From NCBI GenBank assembly GCA_013115135.1, contig JABANP010000574.1:1-31676 (forward strand): a stretch of 31,676 bases of DNA, given 5' to 3'. Shown here piece after piece: positions 18,676 through 28,238 of this stretch. Source of the DNA: Perkinsus olseni (Eukaryota; Perkinsozoa; Perkinsida; Perkinsidae). Below the pieces are notes generated by a model. That model had not been told where the DNA came from, did no database searches, and saw only the letters and a list, made by a program, of their open reading frames with translations. Position 1 is the first letter of the stretch. The number at the start of each line of letters is the position of its first letter. The translations under genes were made by a program, and so were the position numbers.

Positions 18676-18716
18676 TGATGAAACTTTCATCATGAAAGGG
18701 GCCCCCTTTAAGGGGG
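18676..18716. repeat. Chain of four palindromes
   Basis: TGATGAAA-C-TTTCATCA (18676-18692), TTTCAT-C-ATGAAA (18685-18697), AAAGGGG-C-CCCCTTT (18695-18709) and CCCCCTT-T-AAGGGGG (18702-18716). Each overlaps the next. Confidence 0.85.
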
Positions 18717-19105
18717 GGAGGAGGGAATTTTTACCACCACTCAGTCAGCACCCGTTGGATGATCGTCGAGTTCGGTATAGTCGACCTAGCTTCGCATACT
18801 CGGAATGGCCATCTCCCACGCCACGTTGAGGCGCTAGACCGTACGGTAGCTCGTTCCTGCCTTTAGTAAAGGGTAAAGACCCTTTAACCGCGATCAGACC
18901 GCGTGTTTGGTAGATCTCTCCTGAGTTTCAAGGACGCTCCCGGCCTCGTATTTTACACGTATTTATTCTTTTTACTTCCTGGCAGCGCTCTTGGAATTCA
19001 GGAGTCAGGTCGTCTAATGAACACCCCCAAGGTTTTTTGTCGCGCGCCACGAAATTATCGTTCATGCGTGCATCCTGATTTGCGTCGCGATTCGCTCTTG
19101 TTGAG

Positions 19106-22100
19106 ATGTCCATAACAAAGGATCGGATCGACGACATAGCTCAGGTAATAAACGTATCTTAGGTTGATCCTAGGTCGTCATACCGGTAAAAGATACTTTT
19201 CAGTTGGCCGTCGGCGTGAGCTTCGACTTCGACTCTAACCAGTGGATCGCCAAATTTGGGAGTACCATCAACATCTTTCCCCTGCCCAATCGCGTGGCCG
19301 AGACTTCCTCGGAAGAGGACCTGGGAGGTGCCCTCGCAGGCATGAGCGTACCCAAGTACCCCTTCGAACAGGTAGTGTCTTTACGGCGGGCTCTTGGGTA
19401 CAACAGGATACGTCTTTCACGAAGTATACAAGGTTAGTTGTCAGCCGCTTCCGTAAAATCATGCAGTAAAAAGGAGCGAAAAGTCTCCACACTTCGAAAT
19501 TATCCTGCAAACTTCCGACCATCAGGCCAACAAATGCGAGCAACACGACATTTTTATTTACTCTCCTGAGAAGGGGTCGCTCGAAATTTGTAAAGTGCTA
19601 ACACTAGCAACACGTTCTAAGATCCAAGTGCTATCTTTTTCCCGGAAACGTACACTTACACGTATTTAGGCGTATCTTGAAGCGTCCAAATGGTTCCTTG
19701 GCTTGTGTGCATCTCAACGGGCGAAGGCTGCTAAGGAGGGGAAGAAAGGTAGCTTGATGAAGGGTGGCTACTACTGCAGTTGAGGCAACGGTATCGAAGT
19801 ATCTCTCCCGAATGTGAGCGTGTTTTCGGAGAGAGTCTCTAAGTGGCAGGTCCATTTGACAGCAATGTGCTTACCCTTGCCATCCCCAGGATGTGTTTCT
19901 GACGGTGTGGTTGGCGTACTTAGTTAACGTAACGTTAGGATTTGATCCGAGAAGGAACAGTAATGACAATCTTAGGTTGACTCTGCATTCTCGTTTGCAT
20001 ATGGATGTTAGTCAAATGGTGGCTATGTATTTATTTTGCACAGGAATCTTGAACCAGCCTACAAACTCGAAAGCAACTACTCTACTTTGTATTCCTAGAA
20101 TCTATCGTTATGCCTGCTATAGTGCGATCTTGTCTTCGGATGCTGTTTCCGTGCTACAAGTGCTTCCCTCTAACTCTAGGATACTCGTTGTATTTAGAGA
20201 GTCGCGCATAGGGTATTCGGACACGATCGGACGTCTCAATGAGTTCTTAGTAATGACATATTATGCCATTTGCGTTGCTTGGCATGGTTCAAGTCAGGTG
20301 GCAAAAAGGAGCGCACGCCGACGAAGCGCCGAACTTCTACCCCGACTGAAGCTCGACCGCAGAAGCGTATCGCAACCGAGGAAAGGGTGGTACCCAGGGA
20401 TGACAAAAGTGTGAGTATCTTTTTCTCCGGGTTATCCTTGGGTGAAATAGGTCGTAAAGATACTCCGGAGTATCTTTTATTTTCAGTCGGCACCGTCGCC
20501 GCCGCCAAGCGAAGCGAAGGCGAATTACCCCGTCCTCTCGGCCGAGATTGGGGTCAAGTCAGTTCACACTGTTAGCGATTATCGCGTACAAGATCGAGAG
20601 GAGCAATATCTGATCACCGGAAAAATAGGAAGCGCTGGTCCCCTCGAGAACTGGTGGATTCGTCTGGAGAATGTCGCGGGAAATCAAAGTGCAATCAGTA
20701 AACTAAAGTAAGATATCTTTTAGGTCGGAAGTATCTTTTGGTATCTTTCGACCTCAGGAATTATCGCAAGAATTACATATATCGAAACAACGCGGCGAGG
20801 AAGGCCGAAGCTCAGGATCTTCAAGAGGACGACGCGGACGAGGATGAGGATCAGGAATACGAAGTCGAGTGCCTACTGGACGTTCGCGTGGTTGGGAAGA
20901 GTAGTAAATGGGACAGTTGGGAAATCTTCCACCGCATCTTCCCGATAAATTATAATAATTTATTGAAATGAAAAAGAATAGAAAAAAGTTCAAGTATTAT
21001 TGATAATAAATATTTACTAATTCATCTAGATATACCCATATTTGTGATATATGGATTAGAAATTAATTTTTTGATGGCAAGATTATATCCAAATTAATCC
21101 GTCGAGAATGGAGTGCTAGCTCGATGGAGCCCCTCTGAGGGGGTTCTTTCCCTTTAGTAATCGCTGTTCGATTTTCGGAATTTCTTCCGGCTATTTTTCC
21201 GAAAAATTTCCGGGAAAATGGCGATTGGATATCTCGATTTGTACTTTACACTCTTTTTTCCTGCGTATTCCGTCTAGGGTTCAAAATTCGTCTCGAGCGA
21301 TGAAGATATCACGATTTCTGGAAATTCTGGTGCCGGTGATTCACGTCTTCCCGCGAATCTTTGTGCTTTCCTGGGTATCTTTATCTTTTTCCGCGAATTT
21401 CATAATCTTTTTCCGCGTATCTTTATGCTTTCCTGGGTATCTTCATCTTTTTCCACGAATTTCGTAATCTTTTTCCGCGTATCTTTATGTTTTCCCGCGT
21501 GTCTTTACCTTTTTCCGCAAATTTTTCATATTTTTCCGCGTATCTTTATGTTTTCCCGCGTGTCTTTATCTTTTTCCGCAAATTTTTCATATTTTTCCGC
21601 GTATCTTTATGTTTTCCCGCGTGTCTTTATCTTTTTCCGCAAATTTTTCATATTTTTCCGCGTATCTTTGTGTTTTCCCGCGTGTCTTTATCTATTTCCG
21701 CAATTTCTTTCTTATTTTTCCGCGTATCTTTATGTTTTCCCGCGTGTCTTTATCTTTTTCCGCTAATTTTTCATATTTTCCCGCGTATCTTTATGTTTTC
21801 AGAGGAAGAATTTCTGGTTAAATGGAAGGACTACCCGCCAGCCGAGAATACGTGGGAGCCTATCGCGAATCTTACAGGCGTTGAGGCATCAGAGCTGGAG
21901 TAATGTCCATAACAGAATCGATCATCTGGGCGAGCGCTTTTTCCCAATTCAGGCAGTGTCGTCAGAAACAAGCTTATTTGATAGTACCGAAGAGCAGCAG
22001 GTCTGCTCCGTCGGGAAAAGTGGATGTGAATGCAGAACCGCCGAAGTCTGTTGCGGAAGGTGATCTTGTGATTTGGTGGTCGAGGACGTATCTTTGGTAT

Positions 22101-22918
22101 CTTAGGTCAAGCTGCGCACACGAAAGATTTTGGGGGAGAGACATCTGAAACGGCTGCTAAAGCTGGTAATAGAATTTAGTGTAGTGACGGTATTTTTTGG
22201 TATTTTTCGGAAAATTCCGTATTTTTTATTGTGCAGAAGAATTTTTTTGAATCAAAATGGACCGAAGATATCTTGTACCAATTTTTTCATCGACGAATTA
22301 CCGACAAAAAGCTGAGAATAACTCACGTTTTACAGCTAACCAAATACACCATCGAGTAATGAGAGGAGGTGTTTCCTAGGTTGGCTCTAGTTCTCTTCGT
22401 TGCTTTTCGTTCAACCTTCTCTGTCCTGGCTTGCTACAGGACAAACGATGGCAATTCAATAAGCAATTCAATCCAAGACGATTGGGGGAATATGAAACGG
22501 CTGATCGATTCGCGTCGGGTTATGTTTTGATTTACTCGGTGAGAGTCTCCCGAAAATTCGCTCGCGCGATATTTTGCGGGGATTTCATTTTTGTGATTTA
22601 GAGTAACGTTTCACGTGTAAGAAACGTGTTGAAGAAAGAAATAGGAAACGGTTGATCGATTCTGGGCAAGCGCTTTTCCCAATTTGCAAATTATCTATCT
22701 AACAGTTCATGGTCCGCCTGTTAGGTTCAGCTGATGAAGCTCAACAGAGTGCGGCCGCTGTAGTGGCGGAAGAGGAAGGCCCGTCGGGCGTGGTGGAGGT
22801 AGTTGAAGCCTTTGAGGAAGTATCTTACCAACCACATGGTCAAGAACAGGTTGACCTTCCGCCGGCTGGAGGTGATAGAGAAGGGAAAAGATACGCTGGA
22901 ATGGTCTGGGTTTTCTGA
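19106..22918 (+). CDS. Chromodomain protein, about 16 exons
   Basis: Exons: 19106-19144, 19204-19432, 19467-19627, 19670-19748, 19785-19849, 19890-20249, 20294-20410, 20487-20707, 20758-20900, 21803-21899, 21953-22067, 22106-22165, 22237-22355, 22391-22538, 22602-22616, 22706-22918; every junction is phase-compatible. A canonical chromodomain spans exons 9-10 (EYEVECLLDVRVVGKK joined to EEFLVKWKDYPPAENTWEP), with the Tyr, Trp and Tyr of a methyl-lysine cage. A weaker chromo-like segment precedes it (EEQYLITGKIG...NWWIRLENV). About 330 N-terminal residues are unrecognised. A basic, then acidic linker (DDADEDEDQEYE) separates the parts. Chromodomains read histone methylation, so a nuclear chromatin role is expected. 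The end is uncertain: another frame at 22786-22900 (YLTNHMVKNR, EVIEKGKDTLEWSGF) also looks coding and may be reached by a 31-nt intron, with further exons to 23535. Confidence 0.7.
20456..20477. repeat. 22-bp perfect palindrome in intron 7
   Basis: AAAGATACTCC followed directly by its reverse complement, nine bases before the acceptor of the intron 20411-20486. It is built from the TATCTTT motif that recurs through this gene's introns. Confidence 0.85.
21347..21800 (+). repeat. 61-bp minisatellite inside intron 9
   Basis: About 7.5 copies of a pyrimidine-rich unit, with unit starts (CCGCG[T/A]ATCTTT) near 21350, 21413, 21475, 21536, 21597, 21658, 21719 and 21781. Each unit holds CCGCGTATCTTTATGTTTTC and TTTATCTTTTTCCGC. 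Early copies are more diverged and the central ones nearly identical. The final partial copy ends ...TATGTTTTC followed by AG, the acceptor of the 902-nt intron. The array leaves a long open frame (SRVSLSFSANFSYFSAYLYV-type repeats) that is not a protein. Confidence 0.9.
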
Positions 22919-22929
22919 GGGATTTTTTC

Positions 22930-23535
22930 GCTAGTTTTTCGTTTGGTGGAAAAATTTAAATCGCGTAATTTTTAAAGTTTTGCGCCAATGTGATGTGCGT
23001 TCCTCTTTGTGTCACCTCTTTCGATCGTACCTTGCGTGCATGCGTGCAAAGCTCATTCTTCTCGAGAGAATAAACGTAGGAGGAATGCTCTATCCACACT
23101 CGCGTATCTTGGGTTGACCGTGGGCATTTGCGGAGAAGCTACGAGTGAAGAAGATACGCTTTGTGATAGCTGCATAAAGAGAATTGCAGAAAAAAAATTC
23201 CTTCATATAGTAATTAGTAAAAATCGCGTCGTTCGTGTCGCTTGAATGCCGTGGAATTTGTTATTTTTCATATTGATGACTGAACGCCCATGTCGCCGCT
23301 TCGCGGAATCTTAGGTCGCAGCTGGTCACTTACAAAATTTAGGATTTTCCAGGGCGAGCGAGATTTTATCTCTGTATTTGTATTAGATACTCGTCCGCCT
23401 GTTGATGATGCGATCATGGGAGAGATGGTCGGCAGTGACGGAGGAGGGGCTGAGGACGACGGTGATGTGATTTTCGAAGATGTTGTTGTTGATGAAGGCC
23501 CGCATGAAGGGGTTGGAGGCCCGCCGGGCGAATAG
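22930..23535 (+). other. Possible 3' exons of the chromodomain gene
   Basis: After an AT-rich patch, 23009-23160 contains a cysteine-bearing frame (SSRENKRRRNALST, EEDTLCDSCIKRIA). 23391-23535 is an acidic Gly/Asp/Glu-rich frame ending at TAG 23533-23535, preceded by a TATTAG acceptor. The acidic exon resembles the acidic stretch at 22720-22800. Joining them to the gene upstream was not resolved. Confidence 0.3.
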
Positions 23536-23589
23536 TTGGAAAATGCAGCTTTCGAATAAATGGTGCATTAGCAAAATTATGGCGGTATG

Positions 23590-23900
23590 TTGAGAATGAT
23601 AATATCTTTTGCATGGTTGAGTATCTTATCGGAAGGAGGCAAGCAATAATACAGTATTTTGGATTTCAGAGTATCTCGAGGTTAGGTTGAGTTTGTTAAT
23701 AGTATCTTTGGGCCTGGCGTATCTTGTGATAGTATCTTTTAGGTTGGCCTATCTTTTGATAGTATCTTCCCGATCGATTATTTTGTGATAGTATCTTTCA
23801 GGTTGGACTTTTCTGTGGCAGCTTCTCTTAGGTTGGAGTATCTTTTGGTAGTATTGGAGTATTTCGTTATCGTATCTTTCTGGTTGAAAGATACTGGTTG
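23590..23900 (+). repeat. Degenerate TATCTTT array
   Basis: About ten loosely spaced copies of a motif near ATAGTATCTTTTAGGTTGG, with units of roughly 35-40 bp. The array ends with the inverse form AAAGATAC at 23895. The same core occurs in many introns of the preceding gene. Confidence 0.75.
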
Positions 23901-24050
23901 AAGTTCCTCGGGAAATTTCGTTTCGTGAATTTTGGTTTCTTCTGTTCAGATTGATATTTCTTCGTAGAAAATTTCTTCTTCGCACAAGCGAACGTCTTCA
24001 AAACCGGGAGGAGCATCTCCTCTCGCGCAGCCAGCAGCCTGGACGGAATC

Positions 24051-24221
24051 GGACTCTCCAGATTACGCCAGCACTAATGGAGAGGGGTCCCCAGGATCCG
24101 AGAAGAAATCTTGCAATCTTGCAAAATCTCAACTCGGTGAGATGGTCTTAGTTTCGTTTCTGGGAGCTGGCCATTGTCAATTCTGCCAACTTATTTCAAA
24201 AACTGGAAATAACCGATCGCA
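24051..24221 (+). repeat. 171-bp direct repeat, left copy
   Basis: Equal in length to 26186-26356, with about seven differences (96% identity). On the left side the similarity ends where an exon-like frame (SSHKRTSSKPGG, PLAQPAAWTESDSP) runs into the repeat. That frame goes on to KKSCNLAKSQL, with a good donor, G|GTGAGAT, inside the repeat. It may be an exon of a gene extending from upstream. Confidence 0.85.
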
Positions 24222-24340
24222 GGTGTTGTTTTCGGGCCTGAGTTCGTGAATTTATTCGGCCCCAATACCTGCCTCTGGGCTCGAGGACAGGAAAAAATAT
24301 TTATTAATAAAATGCTGATTATCTATAATCTTACTATACC

Positions 24341-25918
24341 ATGAGAGGTCACCATACCTACTCTCGCCCAACTCGCCGATGCCCGTGTTCCCTCCGACGC
24401 GTTTGTGCCGAAGCTGTCCCCTTCCTTCTCAGGATTGCCCTCGCCATCTTCGCCCTGGGTATCAGCGGCCTTGCATGCGATGTGCACGGAGGCGGTCACG
24501 GCTTGCTTTATTGGGCCCCTCTCGACGAGCTCACCAACCGCGTGGTTTTGGGTACGTTAGTAGTTTTTCTGAGGAAATATTGAGCTCGGGTTCCGTTTTT
24601 TTGTGCAAATCAAGGATAATTCCGATTCCGCGCTACTTTTGTGAAGTTTCGAAGTGAATTTCGTTCCGAAACTTCACTCGGCTCCACAATCCGATTCTCT
24701 AAAGAATCTTTGTTTGCTCTTCTGCTATCGATTAACCCCAAGGATACTCAGAGAAAACAAGCAAAAGTTCGCACATTTCGAACTCGCGAGACTGATCTAC
24801 GACTTTTGTGACGTTTGTATCGCAACTCCCATCAGGTGCTAGTATTTCTCAACCTCGCCAGCGTCTTCGTCTGGGCGTCCACGGCTCCGGTAGAAGATCT
24901 TTCGGACGATGATGACTCCACGCCGACACTCATAGCACGCCAAAATGCTTCTCCCGCTGAGCCACCGGTCTCCCGCAGTGCAGCTTGTCTTGCAGTGGTG
25001 GCGTGTCTGTCACAGTACGTCACCTTCCTGGACGGTCTCGTCGCCGATGGTCGTTGGGCGCCGTTCTATTTGGCTGCGGTTTATTCGATCGGGGTTTTGA
25101 TGATTATATTTTTGAAGCCTTCCAGTGGTGGTGGCCTTGGCGCGTTGAGGGAGAGCGGCCCGAGCTCGTGTTTGTCTCTCCTGGCGGTTTGCTTTTTGTG
25201 GTCGGTTTTGGTTGGTATAGTGGATCCCTCGAGACCGCGGACGGTGACAGAGATCGATCCATCAGTTGACGTTGCCGTACCGCCGCCTGTGTTGTTATTA
25301 CTGGGAATATTGTGTGCTGCTGGAGGGGCGTCGGTTCGATTCCCGGTACCGGTATTTTTAACGAGGATATTTTCATCAGTACCGGCAAGCTCGATGCAGA
25401 CTATAGTGACTAACGCTTCTACACTGGGCTGCTTTCTACTACTGAAGTCCGTGTATGATCGGCATTCTCTCGGGCCTGTGACGCTTCTACTGCTACGGAA
25501 ACTGATGGGGCCGTTTTGCAACGCAATGGCTTCCCTTCACGGAGTTTGCGAAGATCTGCATATGTTGGTGAAATCATCAGGCGGTCGAAAAAAGTGGAAA
25601 ATTCCGACGGTTGTTATGCTCGGGCACATCTTTACGGCTGTGTTGTTCATCGGGCGAGATGCTGAATTGAGCGAAATATGGAAATACTCTTCGAGAATTT
25701 ATCACATGGCTGTTGAGAACGTTGACTGGGACGTTGTGAGGCAGAACGAGGAGGTTGCCAAGAGCATCATTTCTGATGCAAAAATCGAAAAAAATCTGGA
25801 AACAATGGAAGCGACTGGCGACGTGAAGGTGGGGGCGATTGTGAGTGAAAATATTACGCGAGTGGCGGAAGTGACACCGCATGATGGTGACAAGAAGGTG
25901 AATGCAGATTTGAAATGA
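24341..25918 (+). CDS. Multi-pass membrane protein, two exons
   Basis: Model: exons 24341-24551 and 24843-25918 with a 291-nt intron (GTACGT donor, GTGCTAG acceptor, phase 1), giving 428 aa. The join produces a continuous hydrophobic segment (RVVLVFLNLASVFVW). Six to eight membrane segments can be seen: about 26-46, 66-83, 117-133, 143-162, 179-197, 218-233 and 325-341, with possible re-entrant parts around 265-290. A short acidic loop (DLSDDDDS) follows segment two. The C-terminal 80 residues are soluble and charged. The first segment may act as a signal anchor. I recognise no family and no transporter motif. The nearby acceptor CATCAG at 24835 would not keep frame with this donor. The gene lies between 171-bp direct repeats. 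Confidence 0.65.
24641..24677. repeat. Hairpin inside the membrane-gene intron
   Basis: GTGAAGTTTCG (24641-24651) pairs with CGAAACTTCAC (24667-24677), 11 bp with a 15-nt loop. It would shorten the distance between donor and acceptor of this intron. Confidence 0.7.
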
Positions 25919-26185
25919 TATATTTGAAATTTTTGTCTGATATGAGAGATGAACGGTATTGTGTTCAGTGGAGTTTTACCTGTTTTACGCGTGAGAGTTT
26001 TTTTTCGCGAAAGACGCGATATTCCGTGGCTTGATGAGCAGGGCCTATTATTAACCAGGCTAAACTGATCCCCCACAGAGAGTTTCATCGGTGGTGCTAG
26101 TCTAACTGATATTGTATTGTCGGCGTTGGAGTTTGATCTCGCACACACCCTGGGTGTGGAAGCTAGCCGCAAGTGTCCCTTCTGC
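25919..26185. other. 3' flank of the membrane-protein gene
   Basis: An AT-rich 3' untranslated-like region. No feature is recognised beyond it up to the repeat. Confidence 0.3.
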
Positions 26186-26356
26186 GGACTCCCCAGATTA
26201 CGCCAGCACTAATGGAGAGGGGTCCCCAGGATCCGAGAAGAAATCTTGCAATCTTGCAAAATCTCAACTCGGTGAGATGGTCTTAGTTTCTTTTTTGGGA
26301 GCTGGCCATTGTCAATTCTGCCAACATATTTCATAAACTGGAAGTAGCCGATCGCA
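26186..26356 (+). repeat. 171-bp direct repeat, right copy
   Basis: See 24051-24221 for the partner. In the shared frame (SPDYASTNGEG, SQLGEMVLVSFLGAGHCQFC) the three differences before the HCQFCQ motif are all synonymous (TCT/TCC, TCG/TCT, CTG/TTG). After it the frame diverges and ends in TAA. Confidence 0.85.
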
Positions 26357-27351
26357 AGAGATGTCTTCGGCCCTTTGTAGGACTCTTGTGCGCGGTCTGA
26401 TCATCAATTCCAAACAAAGTGTGACGCGCAGACCAGTCACAGTTGCGTGTGGACCTTACACACACCGATATTGCTGTATATCTGCTTAATCGAGCCGCCG
26501 AGTCAAGATGATAGCCCAATCCTGTGGTGTCTTGTGTTCGAGTCGAGGTTTGGCACGCGAAGGCAATGAACTGGAACTGACGTCTATAACGTGTGCAAGT
26601 GAACCGTCGTTTACGGCTCTTTCAGACTTCTGAACTTTCGTAGATTCACATTAAACGCGCAATAGCAGCAGATGCAGACACTGACGATGACCGTTGAAAT
26701 CAGGAAACTTCAACAGCGTCGACGGGGTCAATCTCAGTAGCGTAAAACCTCTGGGAACGTGAGGCACTCAACACCTTATTACTCAGGATGCAGTGAATCT
26801 TATCTCTTCCAGTTTCCACTGAGCCCTTAGGGGCAGCTGGTCCTACGCGGAAAAGAAGTTTGGCTTGCTTGGCTAATCAACGTTAGACGGGAGCTGAGTC
26901 TCCCCTCTACTCCTTCTTGGCTCACTCTCTCAAGGAGAATCAGCTGTGTACGCATACACAAGATGATCGGCCCATAGTGAGTAACAGTAGGCTAGCACCG
27001 AATGCTCATTCAGCATTTCACACCGAGACTGCCAGAAACGTTCCAACTGTCTCAGACTCTTTCTCGTGCTCTGAGCAGGGAACTCACAACAGCGGTGAAT
27101 CACCGCTCCCGCGCGAGTCTCTGTTTTCACTTGTTGTGAGTTGAAGATGAACAACAACGGAGAAACAACAACTACTGCCTTCTGGCTCATCGGCTTTTAT
27201 CGTTCGGTCAGTTGATCTATTTGATAGTCATCCTATTGGCTTACACCATTTGCTGATCAATCAATCGTCTGATGCATAATCAATCCCTTGGTGTGCAGTG
27301 ACGAAGACGCACCTCCTGGGCGGCGAGGACAGCAACACTTCCCTTCCAGTT
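26357..27351. other. Intergenic
   Basis: I see no convincing gene. One stem-loop (27081-27142) is noted separately. Confidence 0.35.
27081..27142. repeat. Stem-loop with an inner one-base-spacer palindrome
   Basis: AACTCACAAC (27081-27090) pairs with 27133-27142. Inside it, AGCGGTGA (27091-27098) pairs with 27100-27107 around a single A. This is the only palindrome of the class found well outside 6-19 kb. Confidence 0.75.
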
Positions 27352-27425
27352 GCCCGATTAGTTCAGCTGGATAGAATGTCTGCCTACGGAGCAGATGGTC
27401 GTAGGTTCGAATCCTGCATCGGGTA
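27352..27425 (+). tRNA. tRNA-Arg (anticodon ACG)
   Basis: All four arms fold. The acceptor GCCCGAT pairs with ATCGGGT (one G-U). The D-stem is GTTC/GAAT, and the anticodon stem is TCTGC/GCAGA with loop CTACGGA, giving anticodon ACG at positions 34-36 of the loop. The variable loop is TGGTC, and the T-arm GTAGG/CCTGC carries TTCGAAT. The discriminator base is A, and CCA is not encoded. The A-box and B-box (GGTTCGAATCC) are good. There is no intron. No long T run follows within 20 bases, only TTT, so the pol III terminator is weak or further on. Confidence 0.95.
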
Positions 27426-28238
27426 AGCTTTCTGCTTCGCTGCTATGACCTCTGAGGATCTTAACCTTTGAGATTGTAGCCCAGTCGTTCAACAGGCAGC
27501 CGCCTCTACCACTTAAAGAGCTTGAATTCAGCGTAAATGACAGCAAATGCGCAGTTGATCGGGTTTTCCGATGACGAAAAATCGCGTACTCTATACTGTA
27601 ACACGGGGCATGTTTTGATCAACCCAAAAGTTTATTCGTTGTGGGACAGATGTTGTTTGAGTCGAGCAGTCCCTCCCACAACTCCGTCCGACTATCCTCC
27701 CCGAGAATAGTCAGCTGCGAGTGGATGGGCCGGCATCTGTTGAGTGGGGCATCGAGAAACATCCCACAAGTAAATTCCTAGCAGCTCCTTTCTCTGACTA
27801 GTTTCAACATGAACTCGACAGCAAAGCCCCATTCACCACCACAACTGCGAACATCGGAGGTTCAGCATTATCAAGCAGCAGCTGCCTGCCCATGCATCGT
27901 GCATTCCATTATAGGAAGGGTCAACATTATACACTCAGGAATCCTCGTTGAGAATGAGATCTTCCAGGGCTCCTGAATCGCAAAAGCTATCAAAAATCAG
28001 AAAACGTAAGAAATTCCGAAATTATGATATTCACTAGAATAAAACTTCAGCCGAGACTTCTCAAAAGGGCGAAATTCGAGCGCCTCTCAAAATTTCGGAA
28101 TCTGATAATAAAAAGCGAGCTGATAATAAATATCCATCGACCGCGAAATGCGCAAAAAAATTTTCGAGCATGAAGGCCCCAATTTTCCGACAAATAATCA
28201 ATGCGACAAATGCAATCAGAAATGCCTGGTGATAAAAC
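27426..28238. other. Intergenic
   Basis: AT-rich towards 28000-28230. No gene or repeat is recognised. Confidence 0.35.

Larger units (their letters stand above)
16984..19105. other. Intergenic, hairpin-rich
   Basis: Holds the largest palindromes of the window (17286-17334, 17858-17902) and smaller ones to 18716. An open frame at 18256-18678 (140 codons) contains part of a dispersed repeat and is not assigned. The last part (18720-19105) shows nothing clear and would hold the promoter of the gene at 19106. Confidence 0.4.

Noticed and set aside
18256..18678. A 140-codon open frame as a gene
   Set aside because: It contains part of a dispersed repeat, lacks recognisable domains, and runs into the hairpin chain. 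It is not strong enough to call.
6106..18716. Palindromes as MITEs or terminal inverted repeats of DNA transposons
   Set aside because: Each pair has a different sequence, spacers are one base rather than element-sized, and no target-site duplications are shared.
20270..20575. A single 101-codon ORF
   Set aside because: Only its first part is coding (exon 7, to 20410). The remainder is intron 7 and exon 8 read in the wrong frame.
21425..21903. Long repetitive ORFs with Phe/Ser/Tyr-rich repeats
   Set aside because: They are translations of the 61-bp minisatellite in an intron. Only the last 33 codons (the chromodomain part) are real.
25081..25521. Minus-strand ORF of 146 codons
   Set aside because: It is antisense to the membrane-protein exon, which has the better protein character.
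24051..26356. LTR retrotransposon with 171-bp LTRs
   Set aside because: The enclosed gene is a multi-pass membrane protein, with no gag, protease, RT, primer binding site or TG...CA ends.
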